Shown here: piece after piece, positions 63,267 through 64,000 of the stretch | Layout of the letters: every line of letters starts with the position of its first letter | Position numbering within the stretch: position 1 is the stretch's first letter | From: JAFAFN01 sp963707555 | Lineage (GTDB): Bacteria > Actinomycetota > Acidimicrobiia > Acidimicrobiales > Microtrichaceae | Assembly: GCA_963707555.1 (NCBI GenBank) | Contig: CAVPQM010000020.1 | Span: 186,001-250,000, forward strand | DNA: 64,000 nt | Direction: 5' to 3' | Made by a program: the position numbers and the translations under genes | Notes under the pieces: model-generated | What the model was told of the DNA's origin: nothing | Database searches by the model: none | The model's input: only the letters and a program-made list of their open reading frames with translations

Positions 63267-63688
63267 CGTGTCGAACCGTACGGAGCGCTGGTCGGCGAGT
63301 CACCGGGGACCGCGCCCCGCTCCGCATCATGAACACGAAGGTCCATCCGTCGCGGTGCTCCATCCACCGATCGACGGCCAGCCTCGCCCACAGCAGCGCG
63401 GTGATCGCAGGTCCGATCCAAACCAGCCACGTGGCGTTCGATCGCCGACACCCGCGGTACGGGCCCGTGTGACCCCCAGCGGTAGCGAGTCATGTCCAGG
63501 ACGAGTCTCCCAGCCACGTCGCTTCGCCGCCGTCGGCCACGGTGGCGGTGTCCGATCGGTGCACAATGTCCGTTCGAGAGGCAGCCGGTGTGGGCGAGGT
63601 GCACGAGTGGGGGAGCGCGTGAAGGGGTTCTGGTCCCGGCGGGTGCAACGCGCGGCAGGCGGCTGCGGACCGGCGCAACTCATCTCGC
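63267..63688. other. Intergenic region without a confident gene
   Basis: 422 bp between the divergent WXG-like and HTH genes. One minus-strand frame (about 63232-63440) reads like a small membrane or linker peptide (TWLVWIGPAITALLWARLAVDR) but lacks an upstream start. It might be an unannotated short protein ending inside the start of the WXG-like gene. Confidence 0.4.
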
Positions 63689-63931
63689 ATGGCCGCCGCC
63701 GATCCGGATGCGATCAGCTATGCCGAGGCCGCCCGGCTGCTCGGTCGCTCCGAGATCCACGGGCTGGTGGCGCGTCGGATCCTGGAGCCCGTAGTGATGT
63801 CCACCGGGTTCAACGGGATCACGAGGGAGTCGGTCGAGCGCGAGCTCGAATGGCAGCGGAGTGCCTCGTGGTGGCAACGCTGGTGGCGGGGTGGCTCGCG
63901 GTTCGTCATGGGCCTGCTGGACAACGTCTGA
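63689..63931 (+). CDS. Small winged-HTH (MerR/excisionase-like) protein
   Basis: 80 aa. ISYAEAARLLGRSEIHGLVARRILEPV is a helix-turn-helix of the excisionase/MerR-like type, with a second strand FNGITRESVERELEW. The Trp-rich tail (WWQRWWRGGSRF) is unusual and might associate with a membrane. No integrase or other mobile-element gene lies nearby. The ATG at 63689 is the first in frame. Its role is probably as a small DNA-binding regulator. Confidence 0.55.
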   Translation: MAAADPDAISYAEAARLLGRSEIHGLVARRILEPVVMSTGFNGITRESVERELEWQRSASWWQRWWRGGSRFVMGLLDNV

Positions 63932-64000
63932 TGGTCCGACCCGGTCGACTCGAACGCTGATCCCAGGGCGACTGGTGCGAGTCGACCAGTTCGGTCCAAC

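Noticed and set aside
63232..63440. Minus-strand small membrane-like peptide upstream of the WXG-like gene
   Set aside because: It has no upstream start codon or ribosome site; too weak to list as a gene.

Overview
The window is a GC-rich actinobacterial chromosome segment, most likely from the class Acidimicrobiia or a close relative. The evidence is codon bias, a DUF3097 protein, a mycothiol-dependent (MDMPI) domain, an F420-type LLM oxidoreductase, a KstR-like TetR regulator, a LAFTG sorting signal and an ethylmalonyl-CoA mutase. It looks like ordinary chromosome: there is no integrase, insertion sequence, phage gene, CRISPR array or tRNA.

Layout. 0-1.2 kb: the left-edge fragment of a nucleotidyltransferase-like gene behind an AbiEi-like winged-helix gene, probably a type IV toxin-antitoxin-like pair. 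1.2-4.2 kb: B12-dependent ethylmalonyl-CoA mutase and its MeaB GTPase. 4.2-20.7 kb: a catabolic cluster with a MarR regulator, M24 peptidase, branched-chain-type ABC transporter, D-aminoacylase-like amidohydrolase, FAH-family enzyme, two acyl-CoA dehydrogenases, acyl-CoA ligase, ketopantoate-reductase-like enzyme, 2-oxoacid dehydrogenase E1a/E1b/E2 and enoyl-CoA hydratase. It is full of reading-frame breaks, and the transporter has lost the end of LivH, all of LivM and the start of LivG. 20.7-29.1 kb: lipoproteins, a DMFase-like/MDMPI fusion, an HxlR regulator, an acyl-CoA dehydrogenase and a GT-C glycosyltransferase. 29.2-35.8 kb: a tightly overlapped six-gene operon, ecfT-ecfA-S component-larE-larB-larC, behind a cobalamin riboswitch. 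35.8-44.6 kb: LLM oxidoreductase, MFS exporter, metallophosphoesterase, YccF, cNMP-binding protein, EthD protein, SDR and an acyltransferase/SGNH protein. 44.7-47.4 kb: amidohydrolase and aldehyde dehydrogenase. 47.6-50.0 kb: a LAFTG surface protein followed by an ECF sigma factor with its own zinc-finger, membrane and extracytoplasmic parts. 50.0-57.5 kb: esterase, alcohol dehydrogenase, cyclase, CoA ligase, GNAT, aquaporin and SDR. 57.6-64 kb: VOC protein, DUF3097, a degenerate TPP-enzyme-like protein, the KstR-like TetR, a methyltransferase coupled to a WXG-like protein, and a small HTH protein.

How the parts fit. B12 links the mutase at the left with the riboswitch-controlled ECF importer, and that importer is co-transcribed with the nickel-pincer cofactor genes. 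KstR-type palindromes (TnnAACnnGTTnnA) lie upstream of the amidohydrolase-aldehyde dehydrogenase pair and of the alcohol dehydrogenase cluster, with a near match in front of the TetR gene itself, which suggests one local regulon. A second shared 14-bp element (TGACGACCTGTCAG) lies upstream of the amidohydrolase and of the SDR at 56.6 kb.

About twenty genes contain frame breaks. Most of the single-base gains I could resolve create a CpG step, so many are probably base-calling or assembly errors rather than true pseudogenes. Coordinates were counted by hand and may be off by a base or two for small sites.
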